A DNA stretch of 64,000 bases. Origin: CABMKH01 sp040797625. Lineage in GTDB: Bacteria > Bacillota > Clostridia > Tissierellales > Tissierellaceae. The notes beneath the pieces were generated by a model. The model was not told the origin of the DNA, did no database searches, and saw nothing but the letters and a program-made list of their open reading frames with translations. A program made the position numbers and the translations under genes. Where the stretch lies: contig JBQHQH010000004.1 of NCBI GenBank assembly GCA_052067355.1, positions 62,001-126,000 of the forward strand. Direction: 5' to 3'. This document shows positions 45,270 to 54,509 of the stretch, piece after piece (position 1 is the first letter of the stretch; each line of letters starts with the position of its first letter).

Positions 45270-46235
45270 TTAATTTAATGCTACAATTCCTATTAAACAT
45301 AGTATTACAGTACTAAGCCAAAACACTGCTACTACCTTTGTCTCTTTCCATCCTTTATACTCAAAATGATGGTGAAGTGGGGCCATCAAGAATACCCTTT
45401 TTCCAGTAAATTTAAAGGATAATACCTGTATTATTACAGATAGGGCCTCTGCAAAGTATATGCCTCCTACTATAGGTATGATTAGAGGAAGATTCAATAA
45501 TATGGCTATTGCCGAAACTGCTCCTCCTAAAGCCAGAGAGCCTGTATCTCCCATGAATACTTTAGCTGGATAGGCATTGTGAATTAAAAATCCTAGACAG
45601 GCTCCCGATAGAGCAGATGAAAATATAGATATACTATCCATCCCCCAGTATAATGATATCAGTCCAAAGAAAGACAGCACTATTAGAGTTACCCCAGAGG
45701 CAAGCCCATCTAAACCATCTGTAAGATTGACACTATTTACTGTTCCTACTACTACAAATGCTATAAATGGTACATAGAACATCCCCAGATCTAAATATTG
45801 ATATTTCACAAATGGAATTATGATCTTTGTACCTAGTATTGATGTATTTGATTGATATACAGCCAATATTATAGCCAATATTATCTGACCTATTAATTTC
45901 TGATAGGCCTTTAATCCCAAATTTCTCTTCTTTACTACCTTTATATAATCATCTATAAAACCTATAAATCCAAATCCAAAAGTAGATAACACTAACACAT
46001 ACATATCCTTTGTCAATACTCCTGAAGAGAAAACTGTTATCACTAGTGCTATAAATATTATAATTCCTCCCATAGTAGGTGTTCCAGATTTTGAAAAATG
46101 TGACTTAGGTCCTTCTTCCCTTACACTTTGCCCAATATTTAAACGCTTTAACAGCGGAATAGTAATAGGACCTAAAATCAAAGTTATTAAAAATGCAATA
46201 CTTATTGTTCTAATTATATCCATATAATGTATCAT
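45270..46235 (-). CDS. mraY: Phospho-MurNAc-pentapeptide transferase MraY
   Basis: The 321-aa membrane enzyme with ten helices makes lipid I from UDP-MurNAc-pentapeptide and undecaprenyl phosphate. It shows GTPTMGGIIIF, the Asp pair in FIDDYIK, NSVNLTDGLDGLA, VFMGDTGSLALGG and PLHHHFEYKGW. The ATG follows AGGAGG. The 185-base gap upstream contains no gene; murF, usual at this place, is missing. Tunicamycin also hits MraY, and a TmrB-like gene lies elsewhere in the window. Confidence 0.96.
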   Translation of the reverse strand: MIHYMDIIRTISIAFLITLILGPITIPLLKRLNIGQSVREEGPKSHFSKSGTPTMGGIIIFIALVITVFSSGVLTKDMYVLVLSTFGFGFIGFIDDYIKVVKKRNLGLKAYQKLIGQIILAIILAVYQSNTSILGTKIIIPFVKYQYLDLGMFYVPFIAFVVVGTVNSVNLTDGLDGLASGVTLIVLSFFGLISLYWGMDSISIFSSALSGACLGFLIHNAYPAKVFMGDTGSLALGGAVSAIAILLNLPLIIPIVGGIYFAEALSVIIQVLSFKFTGKRVFLMAPLHHHFEYKGWKETKVVAVFWLSTVILCLIGIVALN

Positions 46236-46420
46236 TTATTTTTCCTCCTGAGTAAATTTCCTGCACCGTTACTAAAAACCTATAAAAATTCTAATGTATG
46301 GTTTTGATACTTCAAAAGCCGATTCCCTACTAATATAGACATAAAATCTATAAATCTTTAAGTACAGTTATTATTTGTATCATATCTTTAATACTAAAAA
46401 TAATCAAATAGACCTAATAA

Positions 46421-47878
46421 TTATTTAATCCCTTTAATTATATCTTCTACTATTTTCCTCTCACTAAAAGGATAATATCTATCATCTATAATAGTGTATT
46501 CCTCATGTCCCTTTCCAGCCAATAATATTGTATCTCCAGCTCTATAGTTCTTTATTGCATACTCTATTGCCTCTTTTCTATCTACTATCTTTATGTATTT
46601 TCCACTAGTCATCTTGACTCCATCTATTATATCATTAATTATCTTTTCTGGATCTTCAAATCTAGGATTATCCGATGTTATTATAGAAAGATCCGCATAA
46701 TTGCCTACGATTCTTCCCATCTCTGGCCTCTTTAATCTATCTCTATTGCCTCCAGCTCCGATAACTACAATTATTCTTCCTTTTGTAAAACTTGACACAG
46801 TCTTTAAAGCTTGCTCTACTGCTTTAGGAGTATGAGCAAAATCTATTATTATATTATATCCCTTATGGTTTTCAATTAATTCCAATCTTCCCTTTATTCC
46901 TTTTAAATTTTCCAATCCTCTTTTTATAATATCCAAATCTAATGAAAGAGCATATCCACATGCTGCTGCAGTCAAAGCATTATAGACACTGAACTCACCT
47001 AATGTAGCAAGTTGTATATTTCTATTTCCCATAGGGGTAATTAGATCGAATGAGGTAAAATTTGGATTATAGTCTATATTGGAAGCATATACCATTGCAC
47101 TTTCCTTAATCCCATAAGTTATAATAGGTATTCTATCTTTTACCATATCCATAAGTCTTTTACCATATGGATCATCTATATTTATGATATTATTTCTAGT
47201 TGTCTTATAAAATAGTTTTGACTTGGACTTTAAATAATTGTCCATGGTCTTATGAAAATCTAGATGTTCTTCAGAGAGATTTGTAAAAATACCAATGTGG
47301 AAATCCATATATTTTACCCGTTTTAAATCCAAAGCATGGGAAGAGACTTCCATGACACAGTATTCAATTTCTTTCTGATTCATCTTATGTAATGCTCTTT
47401 GAATCTCTAAAGAATCTGGTGTAGTATTTATTATATCTATATACTTATCGCCAAAGTTAGCTCCCAATGTGCCCAATATACCTACACTACATTTATTTTC
47501 ATTTAGAATACTCTTTATATAATGGGCAACACTAGTCTTCCCATTTGTACCAGTTATACCAATTATTTTCATCATCTTCCAAGGCAATCCGTAATAATTT
47601 CCTGCAAGATAACCTAATGCATCTACGGAATCTCTTACCCTTATCATGGTAGTGCTTTCATTGTCATCTAGAGCCTTTTCTTGAACAACAGCTACAGCTC
47701 CACTTTCAATTGCCTCATCTATATAATCATGACCATCATGTGTAAATCCTCTTTGAGCTATAAATAGATTTTTATCAGTAATCTTCTTTGAATTATGTTC
47801 TACTCCTTTTATATCTATATCCATTGAACCTCTTATATCTCGTATAGGATATTTTCTAGTTATATATGATAATTTCAA
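46421..47878 (-). CDS. murE: UDP-MurNAc-tripeptide ligase MurE
   Basis: The 485-aa ligase has P-loop GITGTNGKTSVAHYI, the domain-1 UDP site, NLSEEHLDFHKTMDNY and, decisively, TSDNPRFEDP, whose DNPR motif marks enzymes adding meso-diaminopimelate at position 3. The start is TTG at 47878, about 10 bases after AGGGGG. It lies 80 bases behind spoVD/ftsI. Confidence 0.94.
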   Translation of the reverse strand: MKLSYITRKYPIRDIRGSMDIDIKGVEHNSKKITDKNLFIAQRGFTHDGHDYIDEAIESGAVAVVQEKALDDNESTTMIRVRDSVDALGYLAGNYYGLPWKMMKIIGITGTNGKTSVAHYIKSILNENKCSVGILGTLGANFGDKYIDIINTTPDSLEIQRALHKMNQKEIEYCVMEVSSHALDLKRVKYMDFHIGIFTNLSEEHLDFHKTMDNYLKSKSKLFYKTTRNNIINIDDPYGKRLMDMVKDRIPIITYGIKESAMVYASNIDYNPNFTSFDLITPMGNRNIQLATLGEFSVYNALTAAACGYALSLDLDIIKRGLENLKGIKGRLELIENHKGYNIIIDFAHTPKAVEQALKTVSSFTKGRIIVVIGAGGNRDRLKRPEMGRIVGNYADLSIITSDNPRFEDPEKIINDIIDGVKMTSGKYIKIVDRKEAIEYAIKNYRAGDTILLAGKGHEEYTIIDDRYYPFSERKIVEDIIKGIK

Positions 47879-47913
47879 GATCCATTACCCCCTCTAATAA
47901 TATGTAATTAATT

Positions 47914-47941
47914 ATAAGGCAACTCAATTTGGTTGCCTTAT
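47914..47941 (-). terminator. Inverted repeat between spoVD and murE
   Basis: ATAAGGCAAC and GTTGCCTTAT pair around an 8-base loop. No T run follows on the minus strand, so it may be an mRNA-processing or weak attenuating hairpin and not a full terminator. Confidence 0.35.
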
Positions 47942-47958
47942 ATTAAATCATCTATTAG

Positions 47959-50115
47959 TTATTTAAATTCGACTACTACTTTAGTCTCATAGTCTAATTC
48001 TTCACCTGGTAAAGGATTCTGTGTTACTGCATTTCCCTGTCCCTCTAAAGTATATTGAATATTCATATCATCTAAGATACTAATGATTTCTTCCTTGCTC
48101 TTTCCTATTAAATAAGGCATCTTAACCTTGGTTTCAGGTTTTGAATCTAAATATAGATCGATTATAGAGCCCTTCTGAACTTCTACTCCTGCTGAAGGGA
48201 ACTGTCCTATGACCTTTAACTCCTCTGTAAGTTCCAAATACTCTGTAGTATATTTTAAACCTAAATCTGCAAAGATCTTTCCAGCCTCACCTATATTCTT
48301 CCCTTTAACATCTGGAACTTGAACTATCTGCGTTACCTTTTCTTTATCTTCCTCACTGAGATTAGGTGGTATTTCCAGATAATTAAATACCTCTTCTAAT
48401 ATATTTCTAGCAACTGGTGCTGCTACTGAACTACCATAATAAGTTCCAGCACTTGGTTCATCTACTACAACCAACATGGCAATTTGAGGATCTTCAATAG
48501 GTGCAACAGCAACAAAGGAAGCTATGTATTTTCCTTTTGCATATCTACCATCTTTAATTTTTTCTGCTGTTCCAGTCTTTCCACCTATTCTATACCCTGG
48601 AATAATAGCTCTTGATCCTGATCCTTCAGAGACGACACCTTCCATTAATTTAAGCATAGTATCAGAAGTCTGTTTGGATATTACCTGTCTTTTTACCTCA
48701 GGTGGAAAGCTCTTGACTATATTTCCTTCATTGTCAATTACCTCTTTTACCAATCTGGGTTTCATCAGATTTCCACCATTTGAAATAGCTGATAATGCTG
48801 TTGTAAGTTGTATTGGTGTAATTGCTATACCATGCCCATAAGACATAGTAGCCAGATTTACTTCTTTTATCATATCTAGATTTCCAGGTATGATTCCAGG
48901 CTGTTCTCCTAATAGGTCTATATTGGTCTTCTCTCCAAAGCCAAACCCCTTTATATATTTATAGAATTTTTCTTTTCCAAGTTCTCTTGCTATGTTTACA
49001 AAGGCAACGTTACACGAATTATTTAGACTCTCACTAAGAGTCTGATCTCCATGAGGATTATAATATCTTACACATTTTAATAGAGCGCCTTTTATGTCTC
49101 TTATATATCCATTACAATAGTAATGAGAATTAAGGCTTGTAGTACCTTCTTCTAAAGCCGCTGCTGTTGTTATTATCTTAAATGTTGACCCAGGTTCATA
49201 TATATCACTTACTGCAAAGTTCCTCCACAATTCATACCATTTATTTGTCAATTGGTCTACTGGTAAATTACTCCATTCCTTTTTAAGATTCTCATCCATA
49301 GGCTGTCGTGGATTGTTGGGATCAAAGTCTGGTTTAGAGGCCATTGCAATTATATCTCCAGTTTTTGGTTCCATCATTATGATAGAAACATTTTTAGCCT
49401 TATTGTCTAATAAGGCTTGTTGTGCAGCTTTTTCTGCAAAATACTGAATGGTCTCATCTATAGTCAAGATCAACGATGTTCCATCACTTGGTTCATACAC
49501 CTTTTCTCCATCATATGGAAGTTGTCTATTACCTGCATCTGTCATCTTCATCCACTTCCCTGGGGTTCCAGTCAAATACTCATTATAGGTTTTCTCTATA
49601 CCGTCTAAGCCATTGTTGTCAATATCAGTAAAACCTAAGATATAAGAAGCAAAATTTCCATTTGGATAATATCTCTTATTGTCATCTACTACACTTATTC
49701 CCTTCAATCCCAGTTTTCTTATCTCATTAGCTTCTTCCTTTGTAACCCACTGCTTGATTCTTTCAGAACTCTGTCTCTTAGTGACCTTTTCATAGACCAC
49801 TTCCTCATCCATATCTAATATCGATGCTAATTTTTTAGCAGTTTCATGAGCATCTTCTACATCTGCTGGGTTTGCCCATATTGTAAACGCATTTACACTT
49901 ACTGCTAGCTTTTTACCTCTCCTATCATAGATTATTCCCCTTTTAGATTTTATATCTATGGATTTGGTCCACTGCTCTAAAGCACCTTTTCTCAAATCCT
50001 CACTTATTACTATCTGCAAATAAGCTAATCTAGATATTAAAAGTATTACCAAGACTATACTTATAATCAAGGTTATCTTCAATCTATTTCTAGATGATTT
50101 ATTAGGTGTATACAA
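47959..50115 (-). CDS. spoVD: Class B penicillin-binding protein (SpoVD/FtsI) with PASTA domains
   Basis: This 718-aa transpeptidase has an N-terminal helix (about 12-32), a PBP dimerisation domain, a transpeptidase domain with SxxK EPGSTFKI, SxN SCN and KTGTAEK, and two C-terminal PASTA repeats (about 590-718; VPDVKGKNIGEAGKIF and MPYLIGKSKEEIISIL). In clostridia one SpoVD-like protein may serve both septation and spore cortex. It probably pairs with the SEDS protein of the same cluster. Confidence 0.93.
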   Translation of the reverse strand: MYTPNKSSRNRLKITLIISIVLVILLISRLAYLQIVISEDLRKGALEQWTKSIDIKSKRGIIYDRRGKKLAVSVNAFTIWANPADVEDAHETAKKLASILDMDEEVVYEKVTKRQSSERIKQWVTKEEANEIRKLGLKGISVVDDNKRYYPNGNFASYILGFTDIDNNGLDGIEKTYNEYLTGTPGKWMKMTDAGNRQLPYDGEKVYEPSDGTSLILTIDETIQYFAEKAAQQALLDNKAKNVSIIMMEPKTGDIIAMASKPDFDPNNPRQPMDENLKKEWSNLPVDQLTNKWYELWRNFAVSDIYEPGSTFKIITTAAALEEGTTSLNSHYYCNGYIRDIKGALLKCVRYYNPHGDQTLSESLNNSCNVAFVNIARELGKEKFYKYIKGFGFGEKTNIDLLGEQPGIIPGNLDMIKEVNLATMSYGHGIAITPIQLTTALSAISNGGNLMKPRLVKEVIDNEGNIVKSFPPEVKRQVISKQTSDTMLKLMEGVVSEGSGSRAIIPGYRIGGKTGTAEKIKDGRYAKGKYIASFVAVAPIEDPQIAMLVVVDEPSAGTYYGSSVAAPVARNILEEVFNYLEIPPNLSEEDKEKVTQIVQVPDVKGKNIGEAGKIFADLGLKYTTEYLELTEELKVIGQFPSAGVEVQKGSIIDLYLDSKPETKVKMPYLIGKSKEEIISILDDMNIQYTLEGQGNAVTQNPLPGEELDYETKVVVEFK

Positions 50116-50127
50116 AATTAAAACCTC

Positions 50128-50595
50128 CTAGAACAAACTTGAAAATAAACTTACCACCTTCCCTAATTGTTTTGAAATACTAAAGTCATTTTCTGCTACG
50201 TCAGTTGTATCATCAATAGACACATAGACAATTTGACCTTCCTCTGGATAAGACATTCCAAGTTTATAAATTGCATCTTCATTGATCTTTAGAGAACTTT
50301 TAATTCCCTCCAGATCAGCTACTAAATTCGCCTTGTTCTTCTCTAACTCTACCTTTCTTCGCTCCAAACTTGTTACGTCCATTCTCATCTTAGTTATATT
50401 GGCATATCTCAACAGAATAAACAGATTAGTAACCATAATAATTCCAACACCAAATAGACATACTATCTTTACTAAGATCTTACTATTAGATCTCTGTTTT
50501 ACCTTTTTTCTCTTCTTGTTATTTTTAGGACTATCTATATACGGTTTCTCCAAAACTTCTTCAGGATAATAATTCAATTCAGCCTTTGCTAACAA
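50128..50595 (-). CDS. ftsL: Cell division protein FtsL
   Basis: The 155-aa bitopic protein has a basic cytoplasmic start (KKRKKVKQRSNSK), one helix (about 43-63) and an extracytoplasmic coiled coil (about 70-105), the FtsL pattern. The C-terminal tail beyond 120 is longer than usual. The start is TTG at 50595 after AAGGGGGAG. It links the FtsQ/DivIB complex and the PBP downstream. Confidence 0.85.
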   Translation of the reverse strand: MLAKAELNYYPEEVLEKPYIDSPKNNKKRKKVKQRSNSKILVKIVCLFGVGIIMVTNLFILLRYANITKMRMDVTSLERRKVELEKNKANLVADLEGIKSSLKINEDAIYKLGMSYPEEGQIVYVSIDDTTDVAENDFSISKQLGKVVSLFSSLF

Positions 50596-50624
50596 TTTAT
50601 TCTCCCCCTTATCCTTTTAGAACC

Positions 50625-51557
50625 TTAAACTTTCTCTGCTATTCTCAACTTTGCAGATCTAGATCTTGGATTTCTCTTTAGCTCTTCCTCACTTGCAACT
50701 ATAGGTTTTCTAGTTATAATCTCTATCTCTCTCTTTTTGTCACACATGCATTGAGGTATATCTGGTGGACATATACACTCCCTATATAATTCCTTAAATG
50801 CATCCTTTACAATTCTATCCTCAAGGGAATGAAAACTTATTATTGCAATTCTCCCACCTGGGTTTACAAACCCACACACCTTTTCTATAAAATCTCTCAA
50901 TACATCTAATTCTCCATTTACTTCGATTCTAATAGCTTGAAATGTCTTTTTAGCAGGATGCCCCCCATCCATTCTTACTTTTTTGGGTATGGCTTTTTTA
51001 ATTACAGATACTAGTTCTAAAGTAGTATCTATGGGCTTTTCTTTTCTTTCATTTACTATAAATTTAGCAATCCTCTTTGCCCATCTATCTTCTCCATACT
51101 CCCAAATGATTCTCTCTAAATCCTTTTCAGAATAATTATTTACTACATCCCACGCTGAAAACTTCTTTGTCCTATCCATTCTCATATCTAAAACAGCATC
51201 TTTGTTGTGAGAAAATCCCCTTTCCCCTTCATCTAATTGATGAGATGATACACCTAAATCTAATAAAATACCATCTACTTTTTCAATTCCTAAATCCTTT
51301 AAAATAATGTCTATATTCTTGTAGTTATCATGGACCAATATAGCCTTATCTTCATATGGTTCTAGGACTTGCCTAGCCTTTTTTAATGCTCTATGATCCT
51401 GATCTATTCCTATAAGCTTTCCATTATCCAATCTCTTTATTATTTCAAGTGAATGACCTGCCCCACCTAGTGTTCCATCTACATAAATTCCATTTTCTCT
51501 TATCTTCAATCCCTCTATTACTTCATCTAACATTATTGGTACATGTTTAAATTCCAC
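50625..51557 (-). CDS. rsmH: 16S rRNA (cytosine1402-N4)-methyltransferase RsmH
   Basis: The 310-aa SAM-dependent enzyme (MraW) methylates C1402 in the decoding site. It shows DGTLGGAGHS (SAM loop), LLDLGVSSHQLDEGERGFS, RMDGGHPAKKTFQAIRIEVN and ISFHSLEDRIVK. It follows mraZ by 14 bases, the standard first pair of the dcw cluster. Confidence 0.97.
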   Translation of the reverse strand: MEFKHVPIMLDEVIEGLKIRENGIYVDGTLGGAGHSLEIIKRLDNGKLIGIDQDHRALKKARQVLEPYEDKAILVHDNYKNIDIILKDLGIEKVDGILLDLGVSSHQLDEGERGFSHNKDAVLDMRMDRTKKFSAWDVVNNYSEKDLERIIWEYGEDRWAKRIAKFIVNERKEKPIDTTLELVSVIKKAIPKKVRMDGGHPAKKTFQAIRIEVNGELDVLRDFIEKVCGFVNPGGRIAIISFHSLEDRIVKDAFKELYRECICPPDIPQCMCDKKREIEIITRKPIVASEEELKRNPRSRSAKLRIAEKV

Positions 51558-51571
51558 TATGACCCCTCCAA

Positions 51572-52003
51572 TTAAATCCCAAGTTCCGCCATCTTTTCAG
51601 CAATACTGTCATAGCTAAGATTATCATCATCAGTATAAAGCTCCCATTGCTCCTTACTCCATATCTCTAATCTAGTTGCGACTCCAATTATAACTGCATC
51701 TTTCTCCAATTTAGAATGTTCTCTTAAATTATTGGGAATTAATACCCTTCCCTGTTTATCTAAATTACATTCACTGGCTCCTGAAAAGAAAAATCTTATA
51801 AAAGCCCTTGCATCTCTGTTAGTAAGTGGTAGTGATTTTAGCTTGTCTTCAACTTTTTTCCACTCATCTTTTCCATATATAAAAAGACAACTATCTAGAC
51901 CTTTAGTGATGACAAACTCATCACCAAGATCTTCTCTAAATTTTGATGGTATAATCATTCTTCCTTTACTATCTATAGTGTGTTGATATTCACCAATAAG
52001 CAT
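51572..52003 (-). CDS. mraZ: Transcriptional regulator MraZ
   Basis: The 143-aa protein has two tandem AbrB-like domains: GEYQHTIDSKGRMIIPSKFR and ASECNLDKQGRVLIPNNLRE. MraZ binds GTGGG-type repeats before its own gene and represses the dcw cluster. Three such repeats lie 29-53 bases upstream of the ATG. AAAGGTGG is the ribosome binding site. Confidence 0.96.
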   Translation of the reverse strand: MLIGEYQHTIDSKGRMIIPSKFREDLGDEFVITKGLDSCLFIYGKDEWKKVEDKLKSLPLTNRDARAFIRFFFSGASECNLDKQGRVLIPNNLREHSKLEKDAVIIGVATRLEIWSKEQWELYTDDDNLSYDSIAEKMAELGI

Positions 52004-52031
52004 ATATCTCTACCACCTTTGAGAATTATCT

Positions 52032-52056
52032 ACCACTTCTCACCACTTTCTCCCAC
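52032..52056 (-). promoter_or_regulatory. mraZ: Three MraZ-type operator repeats
   Basis: On the minus strand GTGGG (52052-52056), GTGGT (52042-52046) and GTGGT (52032-52036) follow each other with exactly 5-base spacers (10-bp period). This is the known MraZ-binding pattern. A TATAAT (52061-52066) lies just upstream, so bound MraZ would cover the start site. Confidence 0.85.
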
Positions 52057-52066
52057 ATTAATTATA

Positions 52067-52371
52067 TTCTATACTATTTTTAAAAATCCTTCTACACTTT
52101 CTGAAATATTGCTATTTTTTTAGGACCTTAGTCCTATTTTAAGATAATTAATTTTAAAAATTTTATCTAATAACCCATATTCATTAGATCACAGGCAATT
52201 TCAATTCACAGGTCACGATTCACAATTATTAAAACCATAACATATCAGTATTTAGTAATTTAAGTATAGAGGAATTCGAATATTTTTGGTAACTATACAT
52301 ATCTTTGAGTGAAAAAAATAGACAAATGCTTTACACCCTCAAAAGATAGACTGGATATTCAACTTGTAAAT
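52067..52371. other. Gap between mraZ and lgt
   Basis: No gene. A short stretch at about 52200-52240 (TTCAATTCACAGG, GATTCACAATTATT) resembles GTGAATTGTGAATTG near 33756-33770, possibly traces of a dispersed repeat. Otherwise AT-rich leader and spacer. Confidence 0.4.
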
Positions 52372-52397
52372 AAAAAAAACAGGAATTATCTCCTGTT
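52372..52397 (-). terminator. Terminator of lgt
   Basis: AACAGGAGATAATTCCTGTT followed by eight T residues on the minus strand, directly downstream of the lgt stop. Confidence 0.88.
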
Positions 52398-52421
52398 CTC
52401 TTAAATAAAACTATTCAATAT

Positions 52422-53150
52422 CTATATTTGCCTTCTCTTATTATATAAGATCAATGCTGGAATTATTATTCCTATTAAACTGATCAATTGAGCTACTCTA
52501 ATAGGTCCCCACATTAAGCTATCTGTTCTGAGCCCCTCTATAAAAACTCTAGCTGTTGAATATAATATTAGATATAATAAAAATACTTCTCCATCTATTT
52601 TCGACTTATTTCTACTATACCAAGTCAAGAATAGAAAGACTAAAAAGTTCCAAATAGATTCATATAAAAAGGTTGGATGTACTTTTACTCCACCTACCAT
52701 TATACCCCAAGGTAAATCAGTTGGTCCTCCATGTGCCTCTCCATTAATATAATTTCCCCATCTTCCTATAGCTTGGCCTAGAATTAGACTAGGAGCTGCA
52801 ATATCTGCCAGCATCCAAAAATTCTGCTTTCTCACCTTGGAAAATATGATTCCAACAATAGTCGCAGCTATAATAGCTCCATGGATAGCCAATCCTCCAC
52901 CCCTAAAATTTAGGATCTGTATGGGATTGTCACGATAAAAGTCCCAACTGAAGATAACATAATGTATTCTAGCTCCTATTAATGCTGCTGGGACTGCAAA
53001 TAGAATTAAATCCAATAGTATTTCTTCATCTATTCCCTTTCTTCTAGCCTCTTTCATAGCTATCAATGTACCTATCAATACTCCTGATGCAATGAGTATT
53101 CCATACCATCTTATTTCAAGATTGAATATTTTAAAAGCAACTGGATTCAT
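52422..53150 (-). CDS. lgt: Prolipoprotein diacylglyceryl transferase
   Basis: The 242-aa seven-helix enzyme transfers diacylglycerol to lipobox Cys, the first step of lipoprotein maturation. It shows RGGGLAIHGA, the signature GRWGNYINGEAHG, HPTFLYES and GLRTDSL. The ATG at 53150 follows AAAGGTGG. Its likely clients in this window include the importer binding protein and the YhcN/YlaJ-type lipoprotein. Confidence 0.96.
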   Translation of the reverse strand: MNPVAFKIFNLEIRWYGILIASGVLIGTLIAMKEARRKGIDEEILLDLILFAVPAALIGARIHYVIFSWDFYRDNPIQILNFRGGGLAIHGAIIAATIVGIIFSKVRKQNFWMLADIAAPSLILGQAIGRWGNYINGEAHGGPTDLPWGIMVGGVKVHPTFLYESIWNFLVFLFLTWYSRNKSKIDGEVFLLYLILYSTARVFIEGLRTDSLMWGPIRVAQLISLIGIIIPALILYNKRRQI

Positions 53151-53208
53151 CAAAAAACCACCTTTCTAAAGAAATCAATCAATTTAGTATATCATATTTT
53201 ATAATATT

Positions 53209-54495
53209 TTAAAGTGGTTTTATTATAGATAAAACTGAATTTTCATCTTGAAAATGAGACTTATATCTATCTATTATATCTGAGTATTGGATTTCTTCTA
53301 ATAACTCAAAGAGATCCGTAAATAAAAAATCATTGAAATATAAATCTATAAAGTTATATGCTATGGATTCAATAGAGTTTAAGCTAAGTAAAACTCCACC
53401 TAGTTCTTTTTTCTTTATTCTATTGAAGCTCTCTTCACTTAGTACTTCTTCTGCTGGTTTTTTTATAAGAGACATTACCCTGTTATATACCTCTTCTGGT
53501 TCATTAGCTTGCCCAACTATAAGTGAATGTCCATATGTTTCCTTTCCAGTATAGTATGCACCAAAGCTAGTATCTATAAGACCTTCTTCATAAAGTTCAT
53601 TATAAAATTCTGAACTTGAGCCAAATAATATATCTAAGATAATATTAGTTACCATGTCTTTCTTGACACTTTCTTTTCCCCTATATCCTAGATCACTGTC
53701 CTTAAACCCTATATGAAATAAAGGAGTAGAAGTCACCATCTTCTCTTCTATAAATCTCTCTTTAATTTCTTTAGGTTCTTTTGGTTGTATTCTATTTATT
53801 TTACCTTTAAAGTCCGAAAAGTCTTTTTCAGATTTATTTACTACCTCGATGATTTCATCAAAGGATAGATCTCCAACTATAAATAAAACCATATTAGATG
53901 GATGATAAAATGTATTATAGCATCTATATAAAAATTCTTTATCAATGGTCTGAATACTATCTACTGTTCCAGCAATATCTATTTTTACAGGATGATCTAT
54001 ATACATACTCTTCAAAAGATTAAAAAACACCTTCCAATTAGGACTATCCTCATACATCTTTATTTCTTGAGCTATTATTCCCTTTTCCTTTTCTACATTT
54101 TCATCTGTGAAATATGGGTTTTGCACAAATTTTATTAACAGCTCTAAATTCTCATAGAAATGATCTGTTGATGTGAATAGATATGATGTTTGATTGAAAT
54201 TTGTAAAGGCATTTACATCTGCTCCCATCTGGGAAAATCTTTCAAAGATATTCGCGTCTGGTTCTTCAAATAACTTATGTTCTAAAAAGTGAGCTATTCC
54301 TTCTGGCACCTCTATAGGGCTACTTTCTCCTATTGGAACAAATATATTATCTATAGAACCATAATTTGTTGAAAAAATTGCAAATTTCTTCGTATATCCC
54401 CTTTTAGGCATAAAATACACCTTTAATCCATTTGGTGTCTCTGTATGCAATATCCTTTCCTTTATCTTTTCATTAAATATATCTTTAGTATCCAT
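53209..54495 (-). CDS. ymfH: M16-family zinc peptidase (YmfH-like)
   Basis: The 428-aa M16 protease has the inverted zinc motif HFLEH in EGIAHFLEHKLFEEP (about 67-71) and the distal Glu in KGIIAQEIKMYEDSP, so it should be active. It comes after the second M16 gene by 14 bases; in Bacillus ymfF and ymfH form the same pair. They may form a heterodimer in which this subunit is catalytic. Confidence 0.88.
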   Translation of the reverse strand: MDTKDIFNEKIKERILHTETPNGLKVYFMPKRGYTKKFAIFSTNYGSIDNIFVPIGESSPIEVPEGIAHFLEHKLFEEPDANIFERFSQMGADVNAFTNFNQTSYLFTSTDHFYENLELLIKFVQNPYFTDENVEKEKGIIAQEIKMYEDSPNWKVFFNLLKSMYIDHPVKIDIAGTVDSIQTIDKEFLYRCYNTFYHPSNMVLFIVGDLSFDEIIEVVNKSEKDFSDFKGKINRIQPKEPKEIKERFIEEKMVTSTPLFHIGFKDSDLGYRGKESVKKDMVTNIILDILFGSSSEFYNELYEEGLIDTSFGAYYTGKETYGHSLIVGQANEPEEVYNRVMSLIKKPAEEVLSEESFNRIKKKELGGVLLSLNSIESIAYNFIDLYFNDFLFTDLFELLEEIQYSDIIDRYKSHFQDENSVLSIIKPL

Positions 54496-54509
54496 ATCAT
54501 CACTCCCAA

